DNA of 64,000 bases, taken from positions 1-64,000 of the forward strand of contig NZ_JAEVHF010000020.1 in assembly GCF_018263925.1 (NCBI RefSeq), read 5' to 3'. A model generated the notes under the pieces. That model was not told the origin of the DNA. It worked only from the letters and a program-made list of their open reading frames with translations, and did no database searches. Positions within the stretch are counted from its first letter, which is position 1; each line of letters begins with the position of its first letter. This document shows positions 1 through 7,895 of this stretch, piece by piece. The translations under genes and the position numbers were made by a program. This DNA comes from Kistimonas asteriae. GTDB lineage: Bacteria; Pseudomonadota; Gammaproteobacteria; Pseudomonadales; Endozoicomonadaceae.

Positions 1-2
1 AC

Positions 3-122
3 TGTTATCGATTTAACCGGCGCTTTGATTTGAAGGCGATGGTATCAAGGCTGGGTTACATGGCTGCGCGAACCTGCCCCATGCCAGCAAGGCTTCTCAA
101 GCTGGCTGAGCCACAGTGGTAA
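3..122 (+). pseudogene. C-terminal tail of an IS1595-family-like transposase (cut by the window edge)
   Basis: A reading frame open from the left edge encodes 39 residues and stops at TAA 120-122. It contains YRFNRRFDLKAM and ends in RTCPMPARLLKLAEPQW. This YRFNRRF...R..P.P.RLLKLAE pattern is how I remember the C-terminus of IS1595-type DDE transposases. Only the tail is inside the window, so whether the copy is intact cannot be judged. The next ORF overlaps its stop, so the right end of the insertion sequence probably lies within about the next 100 bases. I could not identify the terminal repeat. Confidence 0.5.
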
Positions 123-1258
123 TCAGGTTCTTTAATGGCATACTGGGTCGCTATCAAGTCACAGTACATGACGCTGTATCCTATATCTCAACCACACAAA
201 ACAAATACACTTTCGCGTTTTATTCTTTCAAACGAAAGCTTAATAATATAAATATCCGGCCACATACACCATCCAACTCGACCCTTGCCAACAAGCGCCC
301 TCATCAAGACAGTACACTCGTAGCAAGCCCTAGCCAGGTAATAGATCCTAAGCAGACACGATACCCTTTATTTCTAACAGGCAATGATCCTAAACTCAGA
401 CTCTGCGGCCTCATTGATCGACACCAATGTCTGATAGATTCTTTTTCAAAAGCCAATGACATCGCCTTAGTGTACACAGGAGGTTTTGCCTGCCTGCGAC
501 ACTGTATGGAAATGATCCAAAAATACCCTGAAAAAAATATACAACTGGTCGTTTCAGATAACAGCTATGACTGCCAACAGGCTTGGAAAGCATTAGCATG
601 CTGCTTTCAACAGGCTGAAACAAAAAGTGCTTTTCTGAGAAATGTTGACAATATTCATTCTATTGATCCACGCAACCCTGGAAAAATCGCCCCTGAAGGC
701 CGACTTGCCGCATCAATTTGTGATGATGACGATAGAACCGATCATCGATGGATAAGTGTCCCATCAAGGGATTATTATCATTTACCCACTGCCGAAAGAA
801 AAACCACAAGGCTAGATCAGTATTATGAGCCCAAAAGCCAGACTGACTTTTTTAATGACATATTGAGAAATGATGCATGCTTTTTAAAGTTAAAAGCATT
901 TATGGCCAACAACTTCCATTTTCACCCGGCAGACTGGAGCAAAGAAAATGCCATGCGTCCGATAAAAGAGCTTTTTGGCAAAAATTTTTCATACGTTGTA
1001 AACGCATCGAATATTGCTGCATGTTTAGATGAAACACTTGAGCATGAGAAAAGTACAAACAACCAATCGGCCATTAAAGCAGCACACGATTCAACAATCC
1101 AATTTAATCGTAATATTAACGATCTACGCCCGATACTCACCCTAAAAGTTGAACGAAGAGACCTAACATTTTCTGGTTCAGATACCACTATCGTATTTAA
1201 TGGACCATTAATATTCAGCAAACCTCTCACCACAATACGCATTCAAGATAGATTATAA
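116..1258 (+). CDS. Hypothetical protein, unknown function (possible effector-like orphan)
   Basis: An open frame of 380 codons begins at a GTG that overlaps the stop of the upstream transposase tail. There is no good ribosome binding site there, and no in-frame ATG before about residue 130, so the true start is uncertain; the gene may be 5'-truncated by the mobile element. I recognise no family. The middle contains a run like an alpha/beta (Rossmann-like) unit, VYTGGFACLRHCMEMI followed by IQLVVSDNS, which could be a nucleotide- or SAM-binding fold, but no catalytic motif is visible. There is no signal peptide and no obvious membrane segment. The composition is AT-rich compared with the housekeeping genes further along, in line with accessory DNA. 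Confidence 0.55.
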   Translation: MVIRFFNGILGRYQVTVHDAVSYISTTQNKYTFAFYSFKRKLNNINIRPHTPSNSTLANKRPHQDSTLVASPSQVIDPKQTRYPLFLTGNDPKLRLCGLIDRHQCLIDSFSKANDIALVYTGGFACLRHCMEMIQKYPEKNIQLVVSDNSYDCQQAWKALACCFQQAETKSAFLRNVDNIHSIDPRNPGKIAPEGRLAASICDDDDRTDHRWISVPSRDYYHLPTAERKTTRLDQYYEPKSQTDFFNDILRNDACFLKLKAFMANNFHFHPADWSKENAMRPIKELFGKNFSYVVNASNIAACLDETLEHEKSTNNQSAIKAAHDSTIQFNRNINDLRPILTLKVERRDLTFSGSDTTIVFNGPLIFSKPLTTIRIQDRL

Positions 1259-1405
1259 TCTGTAGTGATATTTGCAAACGTGTGCCTTTATTCGCTGTTT
1301 AAACCACACAAATAGAGCAAGCAAAAAACATGATGGGTAAACGCAAGAAATTTTTCGCCATGTCATGACGAGACTCTGCCGCATGACAGAAAAATAGGCC
1401 AAAGC

Positions 1406-1435
1406 AGGTACCGATAGCGCCCCCTACCGGTACCT
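1406..1435 (-). terminator. Hairpin downstream of the racemase gene, probable terminator
   Basis: An inverted repeat pairs AGGTACCGATAG (1406-1417) with CTACCGGTACCT (1424-1435) around a 6-base loop. Eleven of the 12 positions pair. Read on the minus strand it lies about 70 bases after the racemase stop and is followed, after about ten bases, by a run of five T. The T-run is not immediately adjacent, so this is a probable rather than classic intrinsic terminator. Confidence 0.45.
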
Positions 1436-1503
1436 CTTGCAAGAAATATCAGCTCATCACGTGATGTCTACACCGCGGCAGACACAGCGGATTCATACAT
1501 TGC

Positions 1504-2706
1504 TTAGTTAACATACACCTTGTCGTTGGTTTGCCCCCACTGAGTATAGATTTCAGGGAGGATCACATCCGCATGCTTCTCCCATTCTGAACTGAGAATG
1601 GCATCTTTGTTTTGTACACCAAACAAAACGACTTCATCGCCGGGTTTAACCCCTTCAATGTCCGTCACGTCAATCATGGTGGTGTTCATTGAGATCACAC
1701 CCTTGACCTTGGCGCGCTGGCCATTGATCAGGACGTCAGCGTTATTCCCCATCTTGCGAGGATAAGAATCACTGTAACCCACCGGCAGGTTAGCCAATAC
1801 CGAGTTACGGGTCAGTTTAACCGTGGAATCATAGCCAACCGTCGCATCCTTGGGAAAATCCATCAGCGACGCAACCTTGGTCTTGAACGAGAAGATGGGC
1901 AGGAATTCCGGGTTCGTTGGTTGGTCGCCGTACAACACACCGCCCGGTCGCACCATATCAAAGTGGGCTTCCGGTACGTTAAGCGTTACATAAGAGTTGG
2001 CTGCATGAAGGGTCACATCTTCACGCTTCAGACCCGCCTGCTTGATAATGTCCAACGCATCCTTTTCAAAGGCTTTAGCTTTGGTCAGTACATCCTGCCG
2101 GTCATAGCTTGGGAAGTGCGTCATAATACCCACAACCTCAATGCCCGGTACCTGTGCAATTTGAACAGCCTCTTCGATGCTGTCTGTACCATTACGGCTC
2201 ATGCCGCCATGGTTAAGCGCCAGGTGCACTTTAATGGTTTTATTGTATTTTTTGGCAAGCGCTGCCAGCTGTCTAGCATGGTCAAGATCACCCACCAGTT
2301 CTTCGACATCTAACGCGATGGTTTTTTCAATTTCCGAAATCGGCGCAGAACGCACCCGAGCCAAGGCACCGGTAAACCCGTTTTCACGCACCACAAACAA
2401 TTCAGAATTACTGGTAACACCAATACAAGGAATGTCATTTTCCAGGATGGTTGGCATTAAACCCGCAATACCATTGCCGTAGGCATCAGCCTTCATGATG
2501 GCGCAGATTTTGGTGTCAGACTGGATTTTTGCTTTAACGTCATCAATATTCTTCTGGAATTGTGTCAGGTTGATTTCCAACCAACTGTTCGATGACACAG
2601 CCGTCGCGGAATCTATTTTCTGAAGTGAGATATCAGGGGCGGCCTGTGCCTGCATTGAAAACAAGGCCGTAGCAATCGCTGCACATAAGAGGCTGTGTTT
2701 GAACAT
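1504..2706 (-). CDS. bsr: Periplasmic broad-specificity amino-acid racemase (alanine racemase family)
   Basis: This is a 400-residue PLP-dependent alanine-racemase-fold enzyme. An N-terminal Sec signal peptide (about residues 1-22, ending in AQA-AP) places it in the periplasm, unlike cytosolic Alr or DadX. The motif AIMKADAYGNG carries the lysine (K72) that forms the Schiff base with PLP. The C-terminal beta domain carries VGYDSTVKL, with the tyrosine expected to be the second catalytic base. Secreted members of this family (Bsr/BAR of Vibrio and Pseudomonas) racemise several non-beta-branched amino acids such as Lys, Arg and Ala. They release D-amino acids that modify peptidoglycan and act on neighbouring cells. 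The gene stands alone on the minus strand and ends before a hairpin. Substrate range is inferred from the signal peptide and family only. Confidence 0.9.
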   Translation of the reverse strand: MFKHSLLCAAIATALFSMQAQAAPDISLQKIDSATAVSSNSWLEINLTQFQKNIDDVKAKIQSDTKICAIMKADAYGNGIAGLMPTILENDIPCIGVTSNSELFVVRENGFTGALARVRSAPISEIEKTIALDVEELVGDLDHARQLAALAKKYNKTIKVHLALNHGGMSRNGTDSIEEAVQIAQVPGIEVVGIMTHFPSYDRQDVLTKAKAFEKDALDIIKQAGLKREDVTLHAANSYVTLNVPEAHFDMVRPGGVLYGDQPTNPEFLPIFSFKTKVASLMDFPKDATVGYDSTVKLTRNSVLANLPVGYSDSYPRKMGNNADVLINGQRAKVKGVISMNTTMIDVTDIEGVKPGDEVVLFGVQNKDAILSSEWEKHADVILPEIYTQWGQTNDKVYVN

Positions 2707-3143
2707 TGATCAAAATCCATTATTAAACATGATGCACGACAAAAGCAGCCAGATTATTAGTCCCGGGGCTACTTTTCAGAATCACCGATGCATAGCATTA
2801 AAGGTACGCCCCGCAGCAAACTCCGAGGCACCCAAACAGGACTCACCATGACACAACCCTGGTGTCGTTCGGTCAGGAATTTAACGTAGTAAGTTGCGGG
2901 TAATACGAGACGCGCTGATTCAACCACAACACGGCATATGCATAATTGATTTACATCACAAAAGGTACCTTGGTACCGGCATTGTTACCCATACCGATGT
3001 TACATAAGCCCAACGGGCTAAAGCATTCTGCGGACTATCTAATTATCTTCCCATGCAGCTCAATAAATAGACCATCCAGCAGCTGACCTTACTCAGTGGA
3101 CTCTGCCGGAATTTCATCTCCTGCGCATTGAACCACGTTGACA
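2707..3143. other. Divergent intergenic region with a possible CRP-like site
   Basis: About 435 bases separate the divergent racemase and zinc-finger genes, so both promoters should lie here. A CRP-like box, ATTGA-N6-TCACA, lies at 2945-2960 and matches eight of ten consensus positions. It is followed by two GGTACC hexamers separated by TT. No convincing coding frame was seen. The CRP site is a guess from the motif alone. Confidence 0.3.
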
Positions 3144-4025
3144 ATGGTGCTAACCCTCGTTGAACTGACAGGAGATGACCCTGTCATAACTGGATGTTAC
3201 CATTCTCAAAATGACTCAAGCATGCTGCCAAACACCCACTTCCTTGATGAGATAACCGCGGTTGCTACAACTCATGAGATAATGCAACCAAGCCTCGAAT
3301 ACTTATATTGGCAGGTCACGCAAGCGGAGTCGGCAACTCACCTGGCTCTGGATACAACATCCTCAACACCTAAAAGATGGGTCAGTGACAGAGGGTTAAT
3401 AGCGCAGGAGGAGGATGAACCTCACGAACTTTTAGTACCTTACGACCCAAACGTATTACTCCCGTTTCAAAGTCCGGCATCACATGCACCACTGGAACAA
3501 TTATCTGCTGATGGTGTTTCAAGAACGCCTCCAGCAACATCTTCATCAAATCAATCTCATACCCAGACAGGCAGTGTTGACCCTACACCTTCATGTTCAT
3601 ACCCAGTGACTGATCAGACAGCCCCCCTTATTCAAAACACCAGTTCCAGCGATCAATCGAATGATTCAACCGAACATTCATCCAGTGTGGATAGCCATCC
3701 AGCCCCATCGAAAACCGATGTTGAAACAGATGAATTCACATGCAGGATCTGCGGTTTTGACGGGCGATCAAGGCGCCGCTATCGATACCATTTACTGCAG
3801 CGCCACAGTGTAGGCTTGGATTATAAGCCACAACTAAAAAAGCAATTGCGTTGCATCAATTGTCCTTTCACCACAGATCGAGTCGATACACTGCGTCGGC
3901 ACAGCCGAATTCATATGACAAAAGAACAGCGTAAGCTATTCAATAAATATCATTGTCCTTTCTGTGATTATAAAAGTGACAGATCTGACCATCTAAAAAA
4001 ACACGTTAAGACTCACAATAAATAG
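3144..4025 (+). CDS. Protein with three tandem eukaryotic-type C2H2 zinc fingers
   Basis: The first ATG gives 293 residues; a TTG six bases earlier is also possible, and neither has a strong ribosome binding site. Residues 1 to about 195 are a low-complexity, Ser/Thr/Pro-rich region without a recognisable domain. The C-terminus has three canonical C2H2 fingers. Finger 1 (about 200-221) is C-X2-C-X12-H-X4-H. Fingers 2 (237-257) and 3 (271-291) are C-X2-C-X12-H-X3-H. Finger 3, CPFCDYKSDRSDHLKKH, closely resembles animal zinc-finger proteins. Bacterial Ros/MucR proteins carry one finger with different spacing, so this is not that family. The likely role is nucleic-acid binding, perhaps in a host nucleus after delivery. 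No secretion signal is visible, so delivery is speculation. Confidence 0.8.
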   Translation: MVLTLVELTGDDPVITGCYHSQNDSSMLPNTHFLDEITAVATTHEIMQPSLEYLYWQVTQAESATHLALDTTSSTPKRWVSDRGLIAQEEDEPHELLVPYDPNVLLPFQSPASHAPLEQLSADGVSRTPPATSSSNQSHTQTGSVDPTPSCSYPVTDQTAPLIQNTSSSDQSNDSTEHSSSVDSHPAPSKTDVETDEFTCRICGFDGRSRRRYRYHLLQRHSVGLDYKPQLKKQLRCINCPFTTDRVDTLRRHSRIHMTKEQRKLFNKYHCPFCDYKSDRSDHLKKHVKTHNK

Positions 4026-4156
4026 TCACTTTCTTATACCGAACTTGATCTGCGTCCATCCCGAAATGATGAATAGTTAATCAAATCATGTCTGTTGAGA
4101 CTATCGATTAACGTTACTGCCAGTAGGACTGGGGTATTTTGATATCCATTTTATCA

Positions 4157-6190
4157 TTAAACAGCAGTTCCCTCCTCGATTCGCAGCACGGTAAGCCTTT
4201 CTTCAAGGGACTCATACAAACTGTGCAAAGCACCTTTCACCATATCATAGGCTATATTTGCTCTATATTGTTGAGCAGAAAGGTCAAAGAATCTTCTGAC
4301 ACACCCCTCCGGGGATAAATAGTGATTATCCATTATTCGAGTCAGTATCTGCTGACACTCTAATTCACTTAATGGCTGCAGTTTCAAAAGCCTTATGGCC
4401 TGTAGAAATGACAGGTTACCCTCTTTGACGTTATGATGCAGGAATGGAGCAATTGATTTAGCACACCCAGAAACACCAAATACCATAGTACCAATAACTT
4501 CAATATTCGCAATCATCTTCACACTTGGACAGCTACTCTGACATTGAAAATAACATTCTGTAAACAATCCAATAAAACCATTTTTTAACCCACCTAAATA
4601 ATGCCCAATCTCCCAACAGCTCGTTAAGTTAGCCACTGTGACATTACTACGCATACACTGACTGGCAAGATTCATTATCATCGTTTCTTTCTGGCTACCC
4701 GTTAAAGCATACGATTGAGGCAACTCTGTTAGGGGGGATACATTCGTTTTCGATGCAAGATCTATCCTAGTGCTATCCTTAGAACCCAAGGAGACATATT
4801 GCTTCCCCTTCACAAGACAGGCAGCTACAGTATTTGCCCCCTCTGTGATAACCAAACGCGAGTTTTCAATAAATGCTTCAAACAATAAGTCTGACAACGA
4901 TGAAATACAGTCAAAAAACATTCCTTCCGGCACAGCTTTATTAATCAAAGATAATTCTTCATTGCTAAGCTCATTTAATACAAAAACAATCGTCTGTATA
5001 TTTTTTTGTTTTTGCTCATTATAAAAAAAAGTTTCTCCAAGCGATTTCATAAAAACAGAAACCAATGAACACTTTGATGCTCTAAACATGTCATGACGAA
5101 GACCGTATATTACAAATAAGTTAACCGCTCCTTCACGAACCCGTTTTAGACAGTTAGTTAGCGGCGTAACTAATTCAGTGGATGAAATTTGACTTTGAAT
5201 CTCATGTTTCAGAGCCTCAACATAATCACCACCAAACTTCAATTCAGCTATTTGCTCAAGAGTCGTTTGCCCACTAACAATCAATGCAGCATCACTCACA
5301 TATCTACACGCTTCCCTTTTAACTTCACTGACATTTATTTCATAGTGCCCGAATTCAACTTTTTTAAAACGTTCGTCATTTCTATACCAGATTGCTCTAT
5401 CTATAAGTGACCACTTGTAAGGAGTTAATGATAAATGACAACCTATGAGACCCGTCATAAGAAGACACTGAAACTGCTGGGGAGCTATCCCACTAAAAAA
5501 AAGAGTTATCTCATGATTCCAAAATTCGATTCTTGACTCCGCTGAGACTAACAAATCATACAAATGATACAATTTAATGTTATTCGCATATCCAGACAAC
5601 GCACAATCAATAACGCCCTCCCTCTGTCCTTCACCAAACTTAATATCAGGTAACACAACCTCCATTTTTTTTCGCACATGCTCCTCCCAGTCAGAAGTTT
5701 CTTTCAGATTAAAATCTTCACTTATGACAATATTGTCTGCATCAGAATACTCCTCCTTAAACAGTATCTTTAAGGTTTCCTCGCAGCAAGGACAGGAGTA
5801 AACCATCATGACATCTCCTTCATAATGAGTCTCAGCCACCAAATTACGCATCATTCTTACAGAATGTATTTCATCACCAAAACTCAGAGGTGCACTACTA
5901 ATACCAAGACCAATTCCTAATACTTTCTGCGAGTTCAGCAGTTCAACATATCGGTCTCTAACACTTTTATCACTAGCTCTCGAAAGATTGGCAACGGTTT
6001 GCAAGGGTGGCTCTACACAATACCCTTTCTGCGGTGATCGGCGTCGCCGTATCGCTGCCTGAACAGAAACATCATCACTGCTTTCACTTTCAGGGTTGGC
6101 TTCCCCCCCCTCATCACTGCCAGGTCTTATCCGAGTAAATGCAAGATGCCTAGATGGCTGATAACTAAAACTTCCAGATGCCGTTAACAT
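4157..6190 (-). CDS. Large hypothetical protein, unknown function (possible effector)
   Basis: The 677-residue protein has a well-supported start, since GGGAGAG lies five bases before the ATG. I recognise no family with certainty. The N-terminus (about 1-50) is charged and disordered. A cysteine pair CPCC follows at about residues 132-135, where the protein passes from IGLGISSAPLSFGDE to an alpha/beta-like region. Near residue 450 the stretch SRLVITEGANTVAACLVKG followed by KQYVSLGS resembles the acceptor loop of GT-B glycosyltransferases, but this is only a resemblance. No signal peptide or membrane helix is seen. The gene stands alone and is AT-rich, with long flanking intergenic regions, as expected for horizontally acquired or host-interaction genes. 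Confidence 0.7.
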   Translation of the reverse strand: MLTASGSFSYQPSRHLAFTRIRPGSDEGGEANPESESSDDVSVQAAIRRRRSPQKGYCVEPPLQTVANLSRASDKSVRDRYVELLNSQKVLGIGLGISSAPLSFGDEIHSVRMMRNLVAETHYEGDVMMVYSCPCCEETLKILFKEEYSDADNIVISEDFNLKETSDWEEHVRKKMEVVLPDIKFGEGQREGVIDCALSGYANNIKLYHLYDLLVSAESRIEFWNHEITLFFSGIAPQQFQCLLMTGLIGCHLSLTPYKWSLIDRAIWYRNDERFKKVEFGHYEINVSEVKREACRYVSDAALIVSGQTTLEQIAELKFGGDYVEALKHEIQSQISSTELVTPLTNCLKRVREGAVNLFVIYGLRHDMFRASKCSLVSVFMKSLGETFFYNEQKQKNIQTIVFVLNELSNEELSLINKAVPEGMFFDCISSLSDLLFEAFIENSRLVITEGANTVAACLVKGKQYVSLGSKDSTRIDLASKTNVSPLTELPQSYALTGSQKETMIMNLASQCMRSNVTVANLTSCWEIGHYLGGLKNGFIGLFTECYFQCQSSCPSVKMIANIEVIGTMVFGVSGCAKSIAPFLHHNVKEGNLSFLQAIRLLKLQPLSELECQQILTRIMDNHYLSPEGCVRRFFDLSAQQYRANIAYDMVKGALHSLYESLEERLTVLRIEEGTAV

Positions 6191-6540
6191 TTTTCTCTCC
6201 CAAAAAATAATTCATTTTTATTTGTCCGAAGAGCAGCATAAAAATTCCCATCAAACCTAACAACTTTGGTTAGCAAATGATGGTTACATCCAAGACACTG
6301 TATTTTTTAAGAAATCGTACGTTAATTAGACCATGCGTTCATTTCGAAAAAATACCCCTTCGAGGTTATTGTATATGCGCTCATCGGAGCCAATACAAAA
6401 TTTAACTTCTCCTGTTTTTATCTATTACTGACATGATTCATTGGTTCTAATTCTTGCAACAAAGCGCCTAACGCATATCGGAACTTTTATAAAAAATTAT
6501 GTCAAGTGGTAGGACAAACCCAAAAAAAGGGATATTTTAA
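6191..6540. other. AT-rich intergenic region between divergent genes
   Basis: About 350 bases lie between the 677-aa gene (minus) and a decayed gene (plus). I found no credible coding frame, RNA gene or strong promoter; only the ribosome binding site of the minus-strand gene is clear. Confidence 0.3.
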
Positions 6541-7139
6541 ATGGATTCAACTCACATGCGTGTTAACTTGGGAAAGGAATCGAAATCAGAAAACCCACTC
6601 AAATCAGAACTTTCACGTAAACGTACAAACACGAGAGTCTGTGGGGTTTCACTTTGGTATATTCTTGCGACTGGGTTGGCGTCAGTCGGACTCTATTTTT
6701 CTATGCAACTTGCTCCACCCACATGGAAGCGTGATACCCCTATCAATAGTCGTAGCGTAGGTAAACTTCCAGCCAGTTCACCTATGCTATCAGCAAACTA
6801 TACATTCTCAGTAGCTAACCAATGTCCACTGCTGGATTTGGCTCGGCTTGAGCAATCTATTCAAAAATGCCACTAGGCACAGTGCCTTGACACCGTTGAA
6901 TATGCCGAGAATTTCAGAAAGCTAATCGCAGTATGGGATAGTGGAATTTTTGAAGAATGCAAATAAATTGATTGATTTGGATACAGACTTTTTTGTTAGA
7001 CCCTCCCAACAGGATTTTAACTCAATTGATGCTTATGGGAATGGTAGAAAAACGCTTACTTGTTATCGTAGCAGATACAAAAAACAAAGACGATGAATAT
7101 CCCTGGAGCGAATATAATCAAGCAGACTTTAAATATTAA
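6541..7139 (+). pseudogene. Decayed membrane-anchored hypothetical gene (in-frame TAG plus frameshifts)
   Basis: A frame starting at ATG 6541 encodes 111 residues and stops at TAG 6874-6876. It contains a likely membrane helix (WYILATGLASVGLYF). The same frame continues after the TAG with protein-like sequence (AQCLDTVEYAENFRKLIAVW) to TAA 6964-6966. A +1 shift then gives LIDLDTDFFVRPSQQDF through to TGA at 7094-7096. A further shift near the A-rich run at 7078-7088 would continue to TAA 7137-7139. I read this as one former gene of about 195 codons, now broken by a nonsense codon and one or two frameshifts. The alternative is that only the 111-residue ORF is expressed. The family is not recognised. 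Confidence 0.45.
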
Positions 7140-7382
7140 ACACGCCCCCAAAAAATCATCGTAAATGACATCCCCTAGAGATAAAATAACAATCGCTTAG
7201 TCTCTAAACCCTGAATCAAAAAATAATACTTTCCAACGATTATTAGAAATCATTGCGTTATTGACAACAACTATACTGGGTTATTTTATTTATTTTACAA
7301 TATGTTCTAAAGTTTACACTGCATAATCATCAATGTGTTAAAGAGTGCTATTTAATCTCCACATATATAAACAAGGTGAATA

Positions 7383-7655
7383 ATGGAGTGTGCAATGAAC
7401 AATGGAAAAATCATTAACAGTACTAGCGACCCGTTAATTTACAGCTCATTAAATATAAAGTCAGATATTACAATTAACAGCTTGTCTTTAGTAGCTAAAC
7501 CAAAAAAACTCACATCTGTTAGGGATAGAATATCTCCAACTAGCAACATGACTATCGGACAGCAGCAAGCAGACATAATGTCGCAAGCTTCAACCGTTCA
7601 AGGTATTAATAAGATTCTGACTGCAAGAGGGCTGGAGCAACTGGACAAGATCTAA
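7383..7655 (+). CDS. Small hypothetical protein
   Basis: Ninety residues, with AAGGTG a few bases before the ATG at 7383; a second in-frame ATG lies 12 bases on. The N-terminal half is Ser/Asn/Ile-rich. The C-terminal half (TIGQQQADIMSQASTVQGIN...) looks helical. There is no signal peptide and no recognised family. It lies alone between a decayed gene and the convergent RidA-like gene, in AT-rich DNA. A good ribosome binding site supports expression, but nothing indicates its function. Confidence 0.5.
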   Translation: MECAMNNGKIINSTSDPLIYSSLNIKSDITINSLSLVAKPKKLTSVRDRISPTSNMTIGQQQADIMSQASTVQGINKILTARGLEQLDKI

Positions 7656-7817
7656 AAAATGTAAAAATCACATGCAACACAAAAATACTGATTGCGTGAA
7701 AAAGGAATTACTCCCCTATGTATTCCCTTTAGGCTATTCAAACTGCAGGATTACTAGCATTAGATATAAGCACATTCCTGAAAAATCACAAAACTGGAAA
7801 AGCAACTTACCGCTAAC

Positions 7818-7870
7818 AAAAAAAGACCCCAGCCACTGTAAACTGAATTAAGCTTACAAAAACTGGGGTG
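7818..7870 (-). terminator. Rho-independent terminator of the triple-RidA gene
   Basis: On the minus strand ACCCCAG (complement of 7863-7869) pairs with CTGGGGT (complement of 7826-7832). An inner TGTAA/TTACA pairing extends the structure. It is followed at once by a T-rich run (complement of the seven A at 7818-7824). It lies about 25 bases after the stop codon. Confidence 0.8.
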
Positions 7871-7895
7871 TCATATAACGGGAATTAGCTACCCA

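Noticed and set aside
2945..2960. CRP site upstream of the racemase as a firm call
   Set aside because: Only eight of ten positions match and there is no mapped promoter; kept only as a note in the intergenic entry.
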